Origin: Helianthus annuus
Taxonomy: Eukaryota > Streptophyta > Magnoliopsida > Asterales > Asteraceae
Length of the DNA stretch: 64,000 bases
Assembly: GCF_002127325.2 (NCBI RefSeq)
Contig: NC_035443.2
Location: forward strand, 118,354,251-118,418,250
Direction of reading: 5' to 3'
Below, piece by piece: positions 10,486 to 21,257 of the stretch. Numbering within the stretch: the first letter of the stretch is position 1; each line of letters begins with the position of its first letter. The notes beneath the pieces were generated by a model, which was not told the DNA's origin, did not search any database, and was given only the letters and a program-made list of their open reading frames with translations. The translations under genes and the position numbers were made by a program.

Positions 10486-11738
10486 GCTGTTTGTTTTTTT
10501 CCAAGAAAATCTTCCTGGCCTCTTATGTCTGCGTCGCGTAGACCACGCACTTACCTTTGGGTCTGAAGATTGTTTGTTTTCTCGAAGACCTTTTACTAAA
10601 AAAGGTTTGGGTGTCTCTTTTTGGTGCAGATGTGGGTAAGGCTCTTCTTACCTCTTATTGTCTTTCATTTTTGCGAGATATCACAAACACACACAAAAAC
10701 CCTAGAACTCCTCCATCTCCTCCACCACCTCTCCTCCACCCCAGCTCCGCCTCCCTCCTCCACGCCGCCGCTGCCACATCCATTCTCCCCCTGCTACCAC
10801 ATCCTTCTCCCTCCTCCCCGACGCCGCTGCCACCTCCCTTCTCCCCGACAACGCTGCCACCTCCCTCCTCCCCGCCGCCACTGCCACCTCCCTCCTCCTT
10901 CCTCTTCACAGGTATGTATATGTATGTTTATTTTTTATAATGTTAGTTCTTAATTAGTTTTTTGCTTATGATTATGTTATTTTTTTGGTGTTTTTATTCT
11001 GATTTTTGCTTATGATTATGTTAATTTTTTGTTATGGTTATGTTAATTTCTGCTTATGATTATGTTAATTTTTTGTGTTTGTTATGGAATTTAGATGTTC
11101 ATTGTGATAAATGGTTTGATTATAGTTTTTTGTTTGTTATGATTAGATGTTCTATTATGGAATTTAGCTTGCAGAAGTTAAAAAACAAACAATCTTCTTC
11201 TTGCAGCCTGCAGAGGTTTGGTCCACCTCTTCTGCTACCTTGGTTTTAAAAAGCGCGCCCTAGGCGCGCCTAGGCGCAAGGCGCAGGGCTTGGGGCTTTT
11301 TTTGCTTCTCGCCTTGTGTAATTACAGGAAGCGACCAAAAAGCGCATTTTTTTGATTTTTTTTTGTGGGATTTTTGGCCTGAGGCGCGCGCCTCATGTAA
11401 CTTAGGTTTTTTACTGCATAAAAATGTTGTACCTTGGGTTTTTTTGACTTGTACATGTAATTAAAATGGTATAAAAGCCTTACTTATAGCTATATTTTGG
11501 TTAAAGAAAGCTAAAAACCTATGGGATATGTATGGGATATATAAAAAAAAGTATATAAACATCTTGCGCCTCGGGTACGGAAAGCCTAGCGCTTTAGCGC
11601 TTCGCGCCTCAATTTTAGACCTGGTCGCTTTTGTGCGCCTCTCGCTTTTTAAAACCAAGTCTGCTACAGATGTCTGCAGATTTAGTCTGAAGACTGCAGA
11701 CATTTTACCTCTGAAAAAACAAAATCCACCTAAGTAAT
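10486..11738. mobile_element. Possible hAT-like non-autonomous element, CT-rich, interrupted by a MITE
   Basis: The left end AGGTGCTGTTTGTTTTTTT and the right end (inverted: AGGTGGATTTTGTTTTTTC) resemble each other, and subterminal words such as ATGTCTGC and TCTGAAGA recur in both orientations. I could not find a convincing target duplication. The middle has a CTCC/CCTCC-rich block (10700-10905), whose long Pro/Ser or Gly/Glu frames are low-complexity artefacts, and several copies of a GATTATGTTAATTTTTTG-like phrase (about 10963-11080). Confidence 0.35.
11239..11659. mobile_element. 421-bp MITE with terminal inverted repeats and 8-bp target duplication
   Basis: Ends are CTTGGTTTTAAAAAGCG and its inverse CGCTTTTTAAAACCAAG. 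The flanks carry the same 8-mer TCTGCTAC (11231-11238 and 11660-11667). Subterminal DNA is rich in AGGCGCG-type words in both orientations. The 8-bp duplication suggests hAT-type mobilisation although the ends lack the usual CAGGG start. No coding capacity. Confidence 0.8.
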
Positions 11739-12203
11739 TTTTTATATATCTCATAGGTTTTTAGCTTCTCTTATCCAAAACATAGTTATAAATAAGATTT
11801 TTATATGATCGTACCTACACATACAAACCAAAAAACAAAAGGACAACACTTTACAGTTTGTGTCAAGTCATGCCGTGTTTATGGTTTGTATTATAACTTA
11901 CCATCTCTGGTTAAAAACTAAATTAAAATGAATTTGATGATGCTTTGTAGTTAGGATGATCAGTTGCCGCACAGTTAAAAGGACCGGACAACCTTGTTTT
12001 ACATGTGCATCATTCCCTTTTCATTTTTCGTTTCTACCACTCGAGATCACGTTAGTTAATCTGTACCCAATGTAAACTAATCGGGTTTGCTTAGTTTGGG
12101 CGTTTTTATTTAATTTTTGAATTTATTTTCAAGTTGTCCAAGAATTGGATCACACCACCATGCCATAGAATCCAAAGACTTCATTGTGAACTGATGAACT
12201 TGA

Positions 12204-12208
<5 letters not shown>

Positions 12209-12267
<59 letters not shown>
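12209..12267. repeat. (TA)n microsatellite
   Basis: Uninterrupted TA dinucleotides for about 59 bp. Confidence 0.95.
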
Positions 12268-12273
<6 letters not shown>

Positions 12274-12607
12274 GATGGTCAGCTAATGAGTTATTACTAT
12301 CAGACTGTTGAAGATTTAATTGTATCTCATGAATTAAAAGTTGTAAACTAGATTAAATTTTCATGATTTCTGGACTATTTGATGCCTAAAAGCTTATGGC
12401 ATCAAGTTTTTTATTGCTGATGATGCCAACTCCTTAATGAACTTATCACCATCATTAATAATCCCTCTTTAGTAACTCATCATTATGACAAGGCATGTTT
12501 TTTTCTTCTTAGATTATCAGAATATTCGTTCTCTGTTTATCAAATAACTTACATTTTAACAATTTGAGGTTCGTATGTGAGAAATTTGTGGCCGATATGG
12601 AAACTGT

Positions 12608-12632
12608 GAGAGGAAGAGAGAGAGAGAGAGGA

Positions 12633-12674
<42 letters not shown>
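12608..12674. repeat. (GA)n microsatellite
   Basis: GA repeats with two short GGAAGA interruptions. A Ser/Leu ORF on the minus strand is only the translated repeat. Confidence 0.95.
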
Positions 12675-12677
<3 letters not shown>

Positions 12678-12860
12678 TGTGCATCCATCTTCACCAATAG
12701 GGTGTAAGATTAAATATTTATTTATTTATATTTAATCTAGTAGCCATTATTATCATTTATATAATATAGATCAAAATATATAAAACCTATAATATAATTA
12801 GTTGGTAATTGTTGATGGGCCATATTACCCTAATTAACTAATTGGGTTTCCCCTTGGATG

Positions 12861-12868
12861 TATATAAG
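12861..12868 (+). promoter_or_regulatory. TATA box in the element H LTR
   Basis: TATATAAG, repeated in the 3' LTR at 18856-18863. A CTCTCTCTCTCC tract follows about 70 bp downstream. Confidence 0.65.
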
Positions 12869-13026
12869 GAGATTATTATAGAGGGATTAGGGTTAGACAT
12901 TCATAACATCATCACTAAAATCGCCTCCTCTCTCTCTCCATTACTACGAGTTCGTCAACCCTAAAGAACTCGGTACTACCATCAAGAAGATACATCCTAA
13001 AGGGGAATCGGATCAAGCTGACAACT

Positions 13027-13128
13027 ATGTCGAACTCCGTGGCTGCGTCTCTGACTGGATTCTCTGCTGGCCTGTTTGCTGTATCAGGTATTATTTACAT
13101 GTTTTCCCTTATGTTTAAACAGAACTGA
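13027..13128 (+). CDS. Short hydrophobic ORF inside the element H LTR (33 codons)
   Basis: ATG at 13027 opens a 33-residue frame. It starts MSNSVAASLTG; the rest is largely Ala/Gly/Leu/Phe/Ile and could form one membrane helix. It crosses to within six bases of the LTR end. The 3' LTR copy (19022-19117) keeps the same frame but stops two codons earlier through CAG to TAG. The ATG also lies upstream of a CAG|GTATT splice-donor-like site, so it may instead be the start of a spliced reading frame. No known family is recognised and it may be chance. Confidence 0.3.
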   Translation: MSNSVAASLTGFSAGLFAVSGIIYMFSLMFKQN

Positions 13129-13136
13129 TCAACATG

Positions 13137-13148
13137 TGGTATCAGAGC
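13137..13148 (+). other. Primer binding site of element H (initiator tRNA-Met)
   Basis: TGGTATCAGAGC two bases after the LTR end, the usual copia primer site. Confidence 0.9.
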
Positions 13149-13722
13149 ATATGTTGATTAATCAGTTTTGTTTTCCTATCCATTATTCTGGGATTGAAAT
13201 CTGGAAAACATAAATTTTCAAAGTTTAATAAAATTCGAAACTCTGTTCTCGAGTTACTGTTTCGAGTCAGTTTTTCGAAAATCATGATAACAGAAATTTT
13301 GAACTTCATAATCACAATCAGCCGATTTCGAGTCATGACCCGAAATCATTGTTTTCGGAAAAGGAATGTTAAATCAGTGACTAGAAATCATAATGGTTAA
13401 AATCAACATGTCCGAAATCTGTTATAGAAGCCTTAATTTTCAGGTTTCGAGTTCCAGAATTATGTTTTAATTTTAGGGTTCGTCTTATGTTCTTATGAGA
13501 AATTCGAAAATTCCCTAAGTTTTGGAGTTAAATTTAGATTATTGGGTGTTTTTCCTAGTTTTGATCTAAAATTTATCTCTTAGAATTTCGAAATCTATTC
13601 TAAAAATTAAATGGATATTATTTTGAAATATTTTGATAAATTTAGATCAACATTAAAATAGGAAACTAAATCCCATAATCCCTTACAATTCAAACTTATC
13701 ACAATAACAGCTATTAACAGTG

Positions 13723-14135
13723 GACTCGAGACCATTAGATTACGACTCGAGACCATTAGATCTCACTCGAGACTACAACCTCACTCGAGATTACAAGGTC
13801 TCGACTCGAAATCATAAGGTCCTCAAATCTTTACAACTCGAGACAAAAGGTCTCGACTCGAGACCATAAAGTTTCAACTCGAGACCACTGAGGTTTCGAT
13901 TAAAGGCTTCAATCTTCACAACTCGAGACCGTGGTTGCGACTCGAGACCTCATTATGAGTCGAGATCTCATAAAATACAGTAGTCGAGACCATGGTTCCG
14001 ACTCGGAACAACGAGGTTGCGACTCGAGACCTTACTGAGTCGAGACCTCATAATGTTACAAATGAGTCGAGACTTGACTCGAGATCTCACTCGAGACCTC
14101 ATAACTGAGTCGAGATCTCACTCGAAACCTCATTA
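13723..14135 (+). repeat. Leader array of CTCGAGACC motifs in element H
   Basis: About 20 copies of ACTCGAGACC, or its inverted form GAGTCGAGA, at roughly 15-30 base intervals, embedded in otherwise non-repeating sequence. The core CTCGAG is self-complementary. It lies about 590 bp after the primer site, in the untranslated leader position. Confidence 0.85.
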
Positions 14136-14269
14136 TTTTTGGCTGTTTAATGTGAACTAAGACTTAGCTATTAAATAATTGGTTTTGTAAATACTTAGTT
14201 AATTAATAAGGATCAAATAATGTTTTACAAAACCAAAATGGCTTAACTTGAATGAGCTTCTGATGTATC

Positions 14270-14511
14270 ACTTCTGGCCAAAGCTGATTTGATGCATCTA
14301 TTTATTGTTCAAGTATTATAGAAGCTATGTTAATTATGCATTACAAACGTGAATGTCTTACTTCTGGCCAAAGCTGATTTAATTCATTTATGTCTAGCAT
14401 ACTTAACAAGTGCATAACTAAAGTGATTGTCTCATTTCTGGCCAAAGCTAATTTGTCACGATTACTTTGCACACATGCTTAAATGATTACACTTCTGGCC
14501 AAAGCTGATTT
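14270..14511 (+). repeat. Four dispersed copies of a 20-bp phrase in element H
   Basis: ACTTCTGGCCAAAGCTGATT, with small changes, occurs at about 14270, 14360, 14434 and 14491. Spacing is 57-90 bp and the sequence between is not obviously repeated. Confidence 0.8.
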
Positions 14512-17500
14512 ATCTTCGTTTAAGTAGAACTTTAAATAGTCTATTATTTTGATGTTAGTAATAGACATATCACATCCTCTTCACATGATTATCCTTATAT
14601 CAATGATCCTTCATTAATTTTTATGACCATTTCGTCTGCCTTATTTTTAGTACCCATAATCTTATTCACTGTAATTTTCTTCTATAAATCAATTTCTCAT
14701 CCACTCTAATTCTTAAACCTAAAATATTTTGCTTTATTTAAAGTTTCTATAAGAATTAGCTCTTAAATTAAATCCTTGATTATCCCTTAAGACACGATAA
14801 TCCTACTGCTCTCTTCTGATAATGATTACTACAGAAGAAAAGTAGAGCATGATGAATAGGACAAATCAAACATGATGTCTCTCATGATAATCAAGAACTC
14901 TCTAACATAAATGCTATCACAGATTAAGTTTTTCCTAAGACTAATCTATTATCTGTGGAATAATAACAAGAATTCCTAAGATGCATGCCTTCATTTAAAA
15001 TTGTAAACTATAAAGTTAAGTGGTTTATGTGAATACATTATAATGTACAATACCATGACCCATAAAGTTAAGGGCTTACGCATGGAAGTACAATTTTTCA
15101 GTACATTACATACTAAGATTTTCACTTATACAATTTGATGCATTATAAATCAACTATAACACTCAAAAGTACCAAAGGAAAATGAGTATGTTGATAAGCA
15201 ACATATGTACAAAGAAATAATTGTTTGAAACTGGAAAATAAGATGTTGTTCACCTTACAACCACTGAAACATTAAAAGAGGATTGTTCTAAGGTCCATAG
15301 TCAAAATACAAGTACAAGATTCCAACTTTAAAGTTCTTCAAAAGAGAATCTCACTACATAATTATGCCATTAGACTAAGCATAAGCAACGAGACTATCCA
15401 TTACTCTAAAGAACAGTTGGATAAATTAATTAGATAGTCACTTACTAATGATATTTAAGTCTGGTAATTTTAATATTCCTATTAACACGTGATAAGTTGA
15501 TTCTAGTTCTAAACGTTTCCTTACCATAAGTTAGCAAATAACTAAAATGAGAGTCAGTGATAAAATTAAATGTTAAGGCTATAAGAACAATAATAAGCAG
15601 TCTTCTAACAACGTTTTTCGATACTGTACATATATTCTGAGTATTAGTCAGAATATAGTATCATAATTAAGCAATGTTATGAAGGTTGTGAGGTTTGAAT
15701 AGTCAACATAAAGTCACACTAACCTTAAACTCTCATCTTATTTGTTCTCAATATCTGGATAGAAACATTACTAAGATGAAGCTAGATGACACCTTATACT
15801 TTCACAACTTTTGTCATCATGCAAATAATAATTTGACAAAAGGAAAATGAGACTTACAAATTTCATCCATTATAACCGAAATTCATGAGAAATCATGACA
15901 TGGTTAATGAGGATGATTTTCATCTAATCTCATTCTAAGTGACTTTAAATCATGACGTTAAAGCCCTAAAATATGACTTGGCTTAAGGAATAAGTATGGG
16001 TCCATCATAAGTCATTGACATTCGAGGAACTTATTCCAAATGGAACATTCAGACATAATTCATTTATCATTGAAAAGACTATCAAATTATAACTAAATTT
16101 TGTCGCATATGGCCCATGGTCTTAAAGAAATCTATTCATATATGTGCTTAACATGATTTTTATTAAATATGTCCCTAAGTTTCTTATGACATCTGGACAT
16201 TAAGGAAATCAAGTAAAGTCTAACATATATATGATAGGTTCCCACGTCACATACCTAATTGAAACTTATCTTGTAGCATTTCTAGAGACATCATAGATTA
16301 GTGGGAGCATTAAGTGTCTTAATTATAACTTGTAAAAAGTTGCAAGAGGTGGGGGAGTGCAAACTTCACGTTACTTCAATTTACACCTCTTGTACAAGTC
16401 ACTGCTCATTTTGGCACTGTTTCATCAAAACTTGTCTCTTTACAATCTAATGCTACACTTACAAAAGTTTCATTGTTGCTTAATTGTGGGCACACTTAGG
16501 TTTCTTACCTAAACTAACATAATCCTCAACAAGAGAAACTACAACGATTAACGTCATTAATTTGTGTTTCTCTATCAGAATTTGTTGGTCATTAAATATT
16601 GACCCTAAGCATGCTGAGTTCCTAAAGATTTCTAAGGTCAGTGGGAGCAGTCAAAGTCCTTATCATGACTTGCAAGGAATACAAGAGGCGGGGGGGGGGG
16701 GGGGAAGAGTGTCATTAAGTCATTAAATTTCACTCCGAATTTAACTCCGATTACACCTCTTGTACACCATACTGCACCAACTCTTACAAACTTAGAATGA
16801 AAATGATAGCAACGTAACCAAGAGCTAATCCATAAAACTGAAACTTTTAAAACCCAATAATCAATTCAGGAGGTCATCTAGGTTTAAAAGCCTACTAACT
16901 TTGATGATTACATAACCTCCCTAACTGAAGTTGAAACAGATTTTGGAAAAGTTTTCCGATCCTATCTCTTCTAATTAAGCCATTAGCGTCAATCAATCTT
17001 CTAAATGGAATGAAATTGTTTTCTAGTAAAACTGTTTTTATGTGTTCGTATAACGTTTGGGATTTGATTGAATTACCTAAGAGTGTTCATAACTAAACCA
17101 AATCCCAATATAAACGTTAAGACACATAAAAGCATGATTGATTGTCAAAGGTTATACTCAGGAAAAGATATATTATTAAAGAATCTTTTTAAATATCTAA
17201 CAAAAGATTTCTTTTAGGATCATCACTGTTCTAGTAGCATATAATAATTTTTTAGCTACATTAGATGAACATTAAAACAACATTCCCTAACAATTGGCTG
17301 ACATATTTACATGTTCATAAAACAAACTGAAAGTTCTAAGCTTAAGGTTAAAGAACGGTTTGTCTATAAGCAAATAAAATCAATGTATGGGTTAATGCAA
17401 ACATCATAATGTGATGAAATCTTAACGTAATTATTTTCATCAACAACCAAGTGGATTAATGTACCTACCTCAAGATGAGTGGGAGCAACTAAATTAAACT

Positions 17501-17779
17501 TGTCTATATAGATGACATTCTTTTGACAAGTATATGTTACATAAGTTAAAGCATTGTTAACACAAATTTTGATATAACAGATCTCAGAGATATTTCTAAT
17601 GTAATAGATATCATAACATACCGAGATAGACCCAATGGGACAATAGTATCGTTCCATAAGTTTAACATTAAATGGGTTCTTACATATGTAACAAAATACT
17701 ACTCTCCTTTAGAGGATAATAGGATAAATGAGATTATTTCCTTATGCTTCATTAATTAGAAGCCTTATGAAAGTTCAAG

Positions 17780-18080
17780 TCTATACTCGTTTAGATATTA
17801 CTCACATTGCAACACACTAGATATGCCTAGATTAATGTGAAGCATCTAATATAGTATTACAATATCTTTAAAAGAAACGAGAGACTATAATTTAAAGAAG
17901 AAGTGAGAACTCAAACCGGTTGATTACTTTAACTTTGTAATGTTCAAAGTTGACAAAATGTAATTTCGGGTATATCCTTATGTCAGCAGACAAAACCTAT
18001 ATCATGGAGGAGTCATAATGGACTGATATCAACAACCTAAGTTATAACGACATAATATAGTCACTAAATGTTGTTGGAAA
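17780..18080 (+). pseudogene. Decayed copia RNase H remnant in element H
   Basis: Conceptual reading with frame changes gives traces of the copia RNase H region: a TRLDITHIA-like stretch (17787 on), then VLQYL, then GYILMSADK and ISWRS-like words near 17970-18020. Stops and frameshifts are dense. The order agrees with the C-terminal end of copia pol upstream of the polypurine tract. Recognition is by eye and weak. Confidence 0.4.
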
Positions 18081-18686
18081 TTTATCAGTGGACTCATAAG
18101 TTTATTAACTCCATATAATTAATATATTGAAGACTTATTGTGATAAAGTCAGCTACCATGTCTCCTTGAACAGTAACAGTTCGAGAGGTGCAGCATTAAA
18201 TTTCGATACACAATTAATTATTCATTTGTGAACGAATTGAGGAAACTAAATCTTTGTATCGAATGCATTCATGATATGCTTAAGGATCCTATAACTAAAA
18301 GTCTATCACCCATAACTATTATGTAAGTGCTTATAATAATCACGGGTATATTGATGACTATGTACAACTGCATATCGTACTATGAATGACTAACTATTAA
18401 CTAATTTTCCTCATCAGTTTGATTTTGTATGTCTCTTACATATGTTCTGCCGGTGTAATGACATATAGACAAATATAAATACAAATCAAGCGCTAAAGGG
18501 CTTGTTTGTATTTTGATCATAACTGTTAGGTTTTAAATTGAGGATGTAGTATGACTAATGGGGGTCCTGAGTTGCATAATGACTCAACGGCTGTATTTCT
18601 CTGCTACGGTTCTTGGTTTAAAGCTAAAATGAGTATTAACTTCTGATTAGACTAATCTAATACTCATGATAAATGATTATTCGGCT

Positions 18687-18697
18687 AAGTGGGAGAA
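18687..18697 (+). other. Polypurine tract of element H
   Basis: AAGTGGGAGAA immediately before the 3' LTR. Confidence 0.8.
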
Positions 18698-19129
18698 TGT
18701 AAGATTAAATATTTATTTATTTATATTTAATCTAGTAGCCATCATTATCATTTATATAATATAGATCAAAATATATAAAACCTATAATATAATTAGTTGG
18801 TAATTGTTGATGGGCCATATTACCCTAATTAACTAATTGGGTTTCCCCTTGGGTGTATATAAGGAGATGATTATAGAGGGATTAGGGTTAGACATTCATA
18901 ACATCATCACTAAAATCGCCTCCTCTCTCTCTCCATTACTACGAGTTCTTCAACCCTAAAGAACTCGGTACTACCATCAAGAAGATACATCCTAAAGGGG
19001 AACTAGATCAAGCTGACAACTATGTCGAACTCCGTGGCTGCGTCTCTGACTGGATTCTCTGCTGGCCTGTTTGCTGTATCAGGTATTATTTACATGTTTT
19101 CCCTTATGTTTAAATAGAACTGATCAACA
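18698..19129 (+). repeat. 3' LTR of element H (432 bp)
   Basis: Same length and ends as the 5' LTR, with about 8 substitutions by eye. Confidence 0.9.
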
Positions 19130-19942
19130 TGGGGGTGGTCGAAGTGGAGGTGTTTGTGCCCCACCCCCATTGGGCATGTTCTTAGTGTTTTGTATGTTTA
19201 TATCCAAAAACTGATCTAAATCCAACCAAATTACAATTTGATTGTGTTGGTTTGTATGTTTCATATCCATATCATATGAGCCTGAATCCAATCAAATTCG
19301 TCGAATAGTATGTTTCGAGTTAATCCATCCAACTATACTTAAACATGGTTGATAAGAAACATAACAACATTAGAAAATAGAAAGTGTGATGAATAAGTGT
19401 GTGATCCTCTACTAATTTGTGTTATATTTATAAATCATCAATGGGATGGAAAAAAACCCATAGAATTGTTAGTAAGACAGGCAGTTAACATATAACATTT
19501 TAAGTTGGTTTTTAGGTGTGTTTAAGATTGAGTTGTAGGTAATGGGAATCCTAACAGTAGTAACAGGTTCCTGATGGGTATATGATTAGACTCTTTATAT
19601 GGTTTTTCAATTGGTTATGAGACTAGGATCGATAAAACGTATAAGCATCATTCCAAATTGTCTTCGATATATAAGGCATTTTTTAAATACATACATACAA
19701 ACGGATGGATATCGATCCGTGTCCTTTATTATTATTATCTTCAAATCTCAACCGTTCGTTTCTCCGTACTATAATCCTACCGTACAAATCTCGTGCATGA
19801 TCTCAACCAAAAATTTTAAAAATATGTACTTACGGCCGAAAGCAGTATAAAATCCGATGATCTCCTAGGAAAATCAACATACACTATCAAATCTTTCTCT
19901 AAACATACAATTACGCATCAATCTCTTATAGTTCACAAGAAA
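19130..19942. other. Region upstream of the histone H3-like gene
   Basis: AT-rich and non-coding. Candidate promoter signals before the H3-like ATG include TTATATGG near 19595, GATATATAAGG near 19666 and AACCGTTCG near 19748, which contains the CCGTT core of mitosis-related plant promoter elements. I see no perfect histone octamer (CGCGGATC). Which of these is used cannot be told from sequence. Confidence 0.4.
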
Positions 19943-20353
19943 ATGTCTAGAACTAAGCAAACACCTCACAAATCTGCTTGTCGAAAGGCTAGAAGTAACA
20001 AGCTAGCAACTAAGAAAGCCTATAAATCTTCTGCCAGGCTAGGAGGAGTTATAATCCCACACAAATTTAGACAAGGGACAATAGCGCTAAGAGAAATAAA
20101 AATGTACCAGAAGTGCACTGAATTGTTGATCAAAAGAGTACCATTTCAGAGACTTGTAAGAGAGATTGCACATACTTTTAAGATAGATATGAGGTTTCAA
20201 GGCGGTGTTGTGGCAACACTTCAAGAGGCAGCCGAGGCTTATCTGGTGGGATTGTTTGAAGATACAAACTTGTGTGCCTTTCATGCCAAGAGAGTCACAA
20301 TTACACCAAAGGATATGCAATTGGCTAGGAGGCTTAGAGGTGATCAACCTTAG
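19943..20353 (+). CDS. Divergent histone H3-like protein, intronless, full length
   Basis: 136 codons with initiator Met give a 135-residue mature protein, exactly canonical H3 length and collinear without gaps. I estimate about 70% identity to plant H3.1 from memory. The histone fold is well kept ([34 protein letters not shown]). The tail keeps K4, K9, S10, K14, K23, K27 and S28, but R8 is His, R17/K18 are Ser/Asn, R26 is Tyr and K36/K37 are both Ile, so K36 methylation is impossible. Selector positions are R31, F41, G87 and A90, matching neither H3.1 nor H3.3 fully. The loop-1 length rules out a typical CENH3. Plant replication-dependent H3 genes are also intronless, so this does not prove a retrocopy. 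An open frame at this divergence suggests a functional variant or a recent loss of constraint. Confidence 0.85.
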   Translation: MSRTKQTPHKSACRKARSNKLATKKAYKSSARLGGVIIPHKFRQGTIALREIKMYQKCTELLIKRVPFQRLVREIAHTFKIDMRFQGGVVATLQEAAEAYLVGLFEDTNLCAFHAKRVTITPKDMQLARRLRGDQP

Positions 20354-20966
20354 ATCTGTCATTTTGTTTTTTTTTTTCTCTTGTTATCACTCTAAAAAGT
20401 GATTTTAATGATTTGCATTGTTGTTATTTCATCATTAATAATAATTTGTTGGTCAAATACTTTTGTGCAATCTTCCATTTAAAGTGTTGAAGTGTTTGAA
20501 TTATACATGATTTGAGTTATTCTTTTAATGGAAACCATCATACCATAATGGGCTTAGATAAATCAATTTTACATCACATATTGTACAATGATTTATTTGT
20601 TTTCTACTTTTATACTTTAGTATTGACTCAAAATTTAATTGTTTTCTAGTTATGTTTATTTTGCATTCATGGGGTTGGCTTTATTTAAAAGTAAATATGT
20701 GTTTTTAATCATGAGAATCTTTTATCGGAAAACTTACGGGACCAATCAATATCATGCCAATGCACAAGTTCAGGTAAAACACAACATTCCGACGTCAGGA
20801 CATGTAATCTTTAAACAATTAAAGTCATAACACTATTAAAAACATGAATATAAATATAAAAGGTAATCATAAATATCTGTTGGAAATCGTTGAAAGGCGT
20901 GTGTAAGTTTGCATGATTATGACTTAGGGGTTTAGCGAAGAAGTGGGTTTCATGGAGTGCCTTCAT
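20354..20966. other. Spacer downstream of the H3-like gene
   Basis: It begins with a T-rich stretch right after the stop and continues as AT-rich unique DNA. No poly(A) run or target duplication is visible that would mark the H3-like gene as a retrocopy. Confidence 0.5.
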
Positions 20967-21060
20967 CAGGGGCGGATCTACGGCTTAAGGTGGGTGGGCG
21001 GCCGCCCCTCTTGAATTTTTTTTTTATTTTAATGTTAAACGTACGTGAAAATCTCAAACG
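20967..21060 (+). mobile_element. hAT-type terminal sequence (left end)
   Basis: CAGGGGCGGATCTACGG starts a GC-rich end with the inner hairpin GGGCGGCCGCCC, a form common at hAT-related ends in plants. An opposing end (CAGTGGCGGACCTAAAA inverted) finishes at 25308. The octamers outside, GCCTTCAT and ATCTTGAT, agree at only five positions, so they may be the decayed duplication of one 4.3-kb composite or two unrelated ends. Confidence 0.45.
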
Positions 21061-21257
21061 CCCCCATGAAATTTTAACTCCGCACCCCATGAAGTTGCTA
21101 ATAGAAGAACAGTTGTTGCAAATTTTAATCAAAATAAAAGAAAAAACCATGAAAACGGGGCTCACCTGAAAAAGTTTCCGACATACAAGGACTGTTTTTT
21201 TTGGCTTTTGGAGAAGATGATCTTTTATTTTATTTTAAGTATTTAAGTAGGGGTGTT

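Larger units (their letters stand above)
11740..12702. other. AT-rich spacer with two microsatellites
   Basis: No ORF of interest. It contains a (TA)n run at 12209-12267 and a (GA)n tract at 12608-12674. At its right end CCAATAGG...GGTGG, split by element H, pairs with CCACCCCCATTGG at about 19160-19180, so H landed in a short inverted repeat. Confidence 0.7.
12703..13134 (+). repeat. 5' LTR of element H (432 bp)
   Basis: Runs from TGTAAGATTAAAT to AACTGATCAACA. It contains TATATAAG at 12861-12868, then a CT-rich leader and a short hydrophobic ORF. Confidence 0.9.
12703..19129 (+). mobile_element. Element H: Ty1/copia element with intact LTRs and decayed interior
   Basis: LTRs of 432 bp (12703-13134 and 18698-19129), initiator-Met primer site right after the first, and polypurine tract AAGTGGGAGAA right before the second fix a plus orientation. 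Flanking pentamers TAGGG (12698-12702) and TGGGG (19130-19134) differ by one base and are a plausible target duplication. The LTRs differ at about 8 sites by eye, so insertion is fairly recent, yet no frame longer than about 100 codons survives in 5.5 kb. Traces of copia RNase H remain near 17780-18080. The simplest reading is that the interior was already dead and the copy was moved by another element's proteins. Confidence 0.85.

Noticed and set aside
10557..10953. Overlapping Pro/Ser-rich and Gly/Glu-rich ORFs on both strands
   Set aside because: They translate a CTCC-rich low-complexity block; several frames are open at once because of composition, and none shows a domain.
13723..14135. 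CRISPR-like or satellite array
   Set aside because: Repeats are only about 10 bp, imperfect, in both orientations and unevenly spaced, within a plant retrotransposon leader.
19943..20353. Centromeric histone CENH3
   Set aside because: Length and loop 1 are those of ordinary H3 with no insertion, and the N-terminal tail is alignable with canonical H3 position by position.
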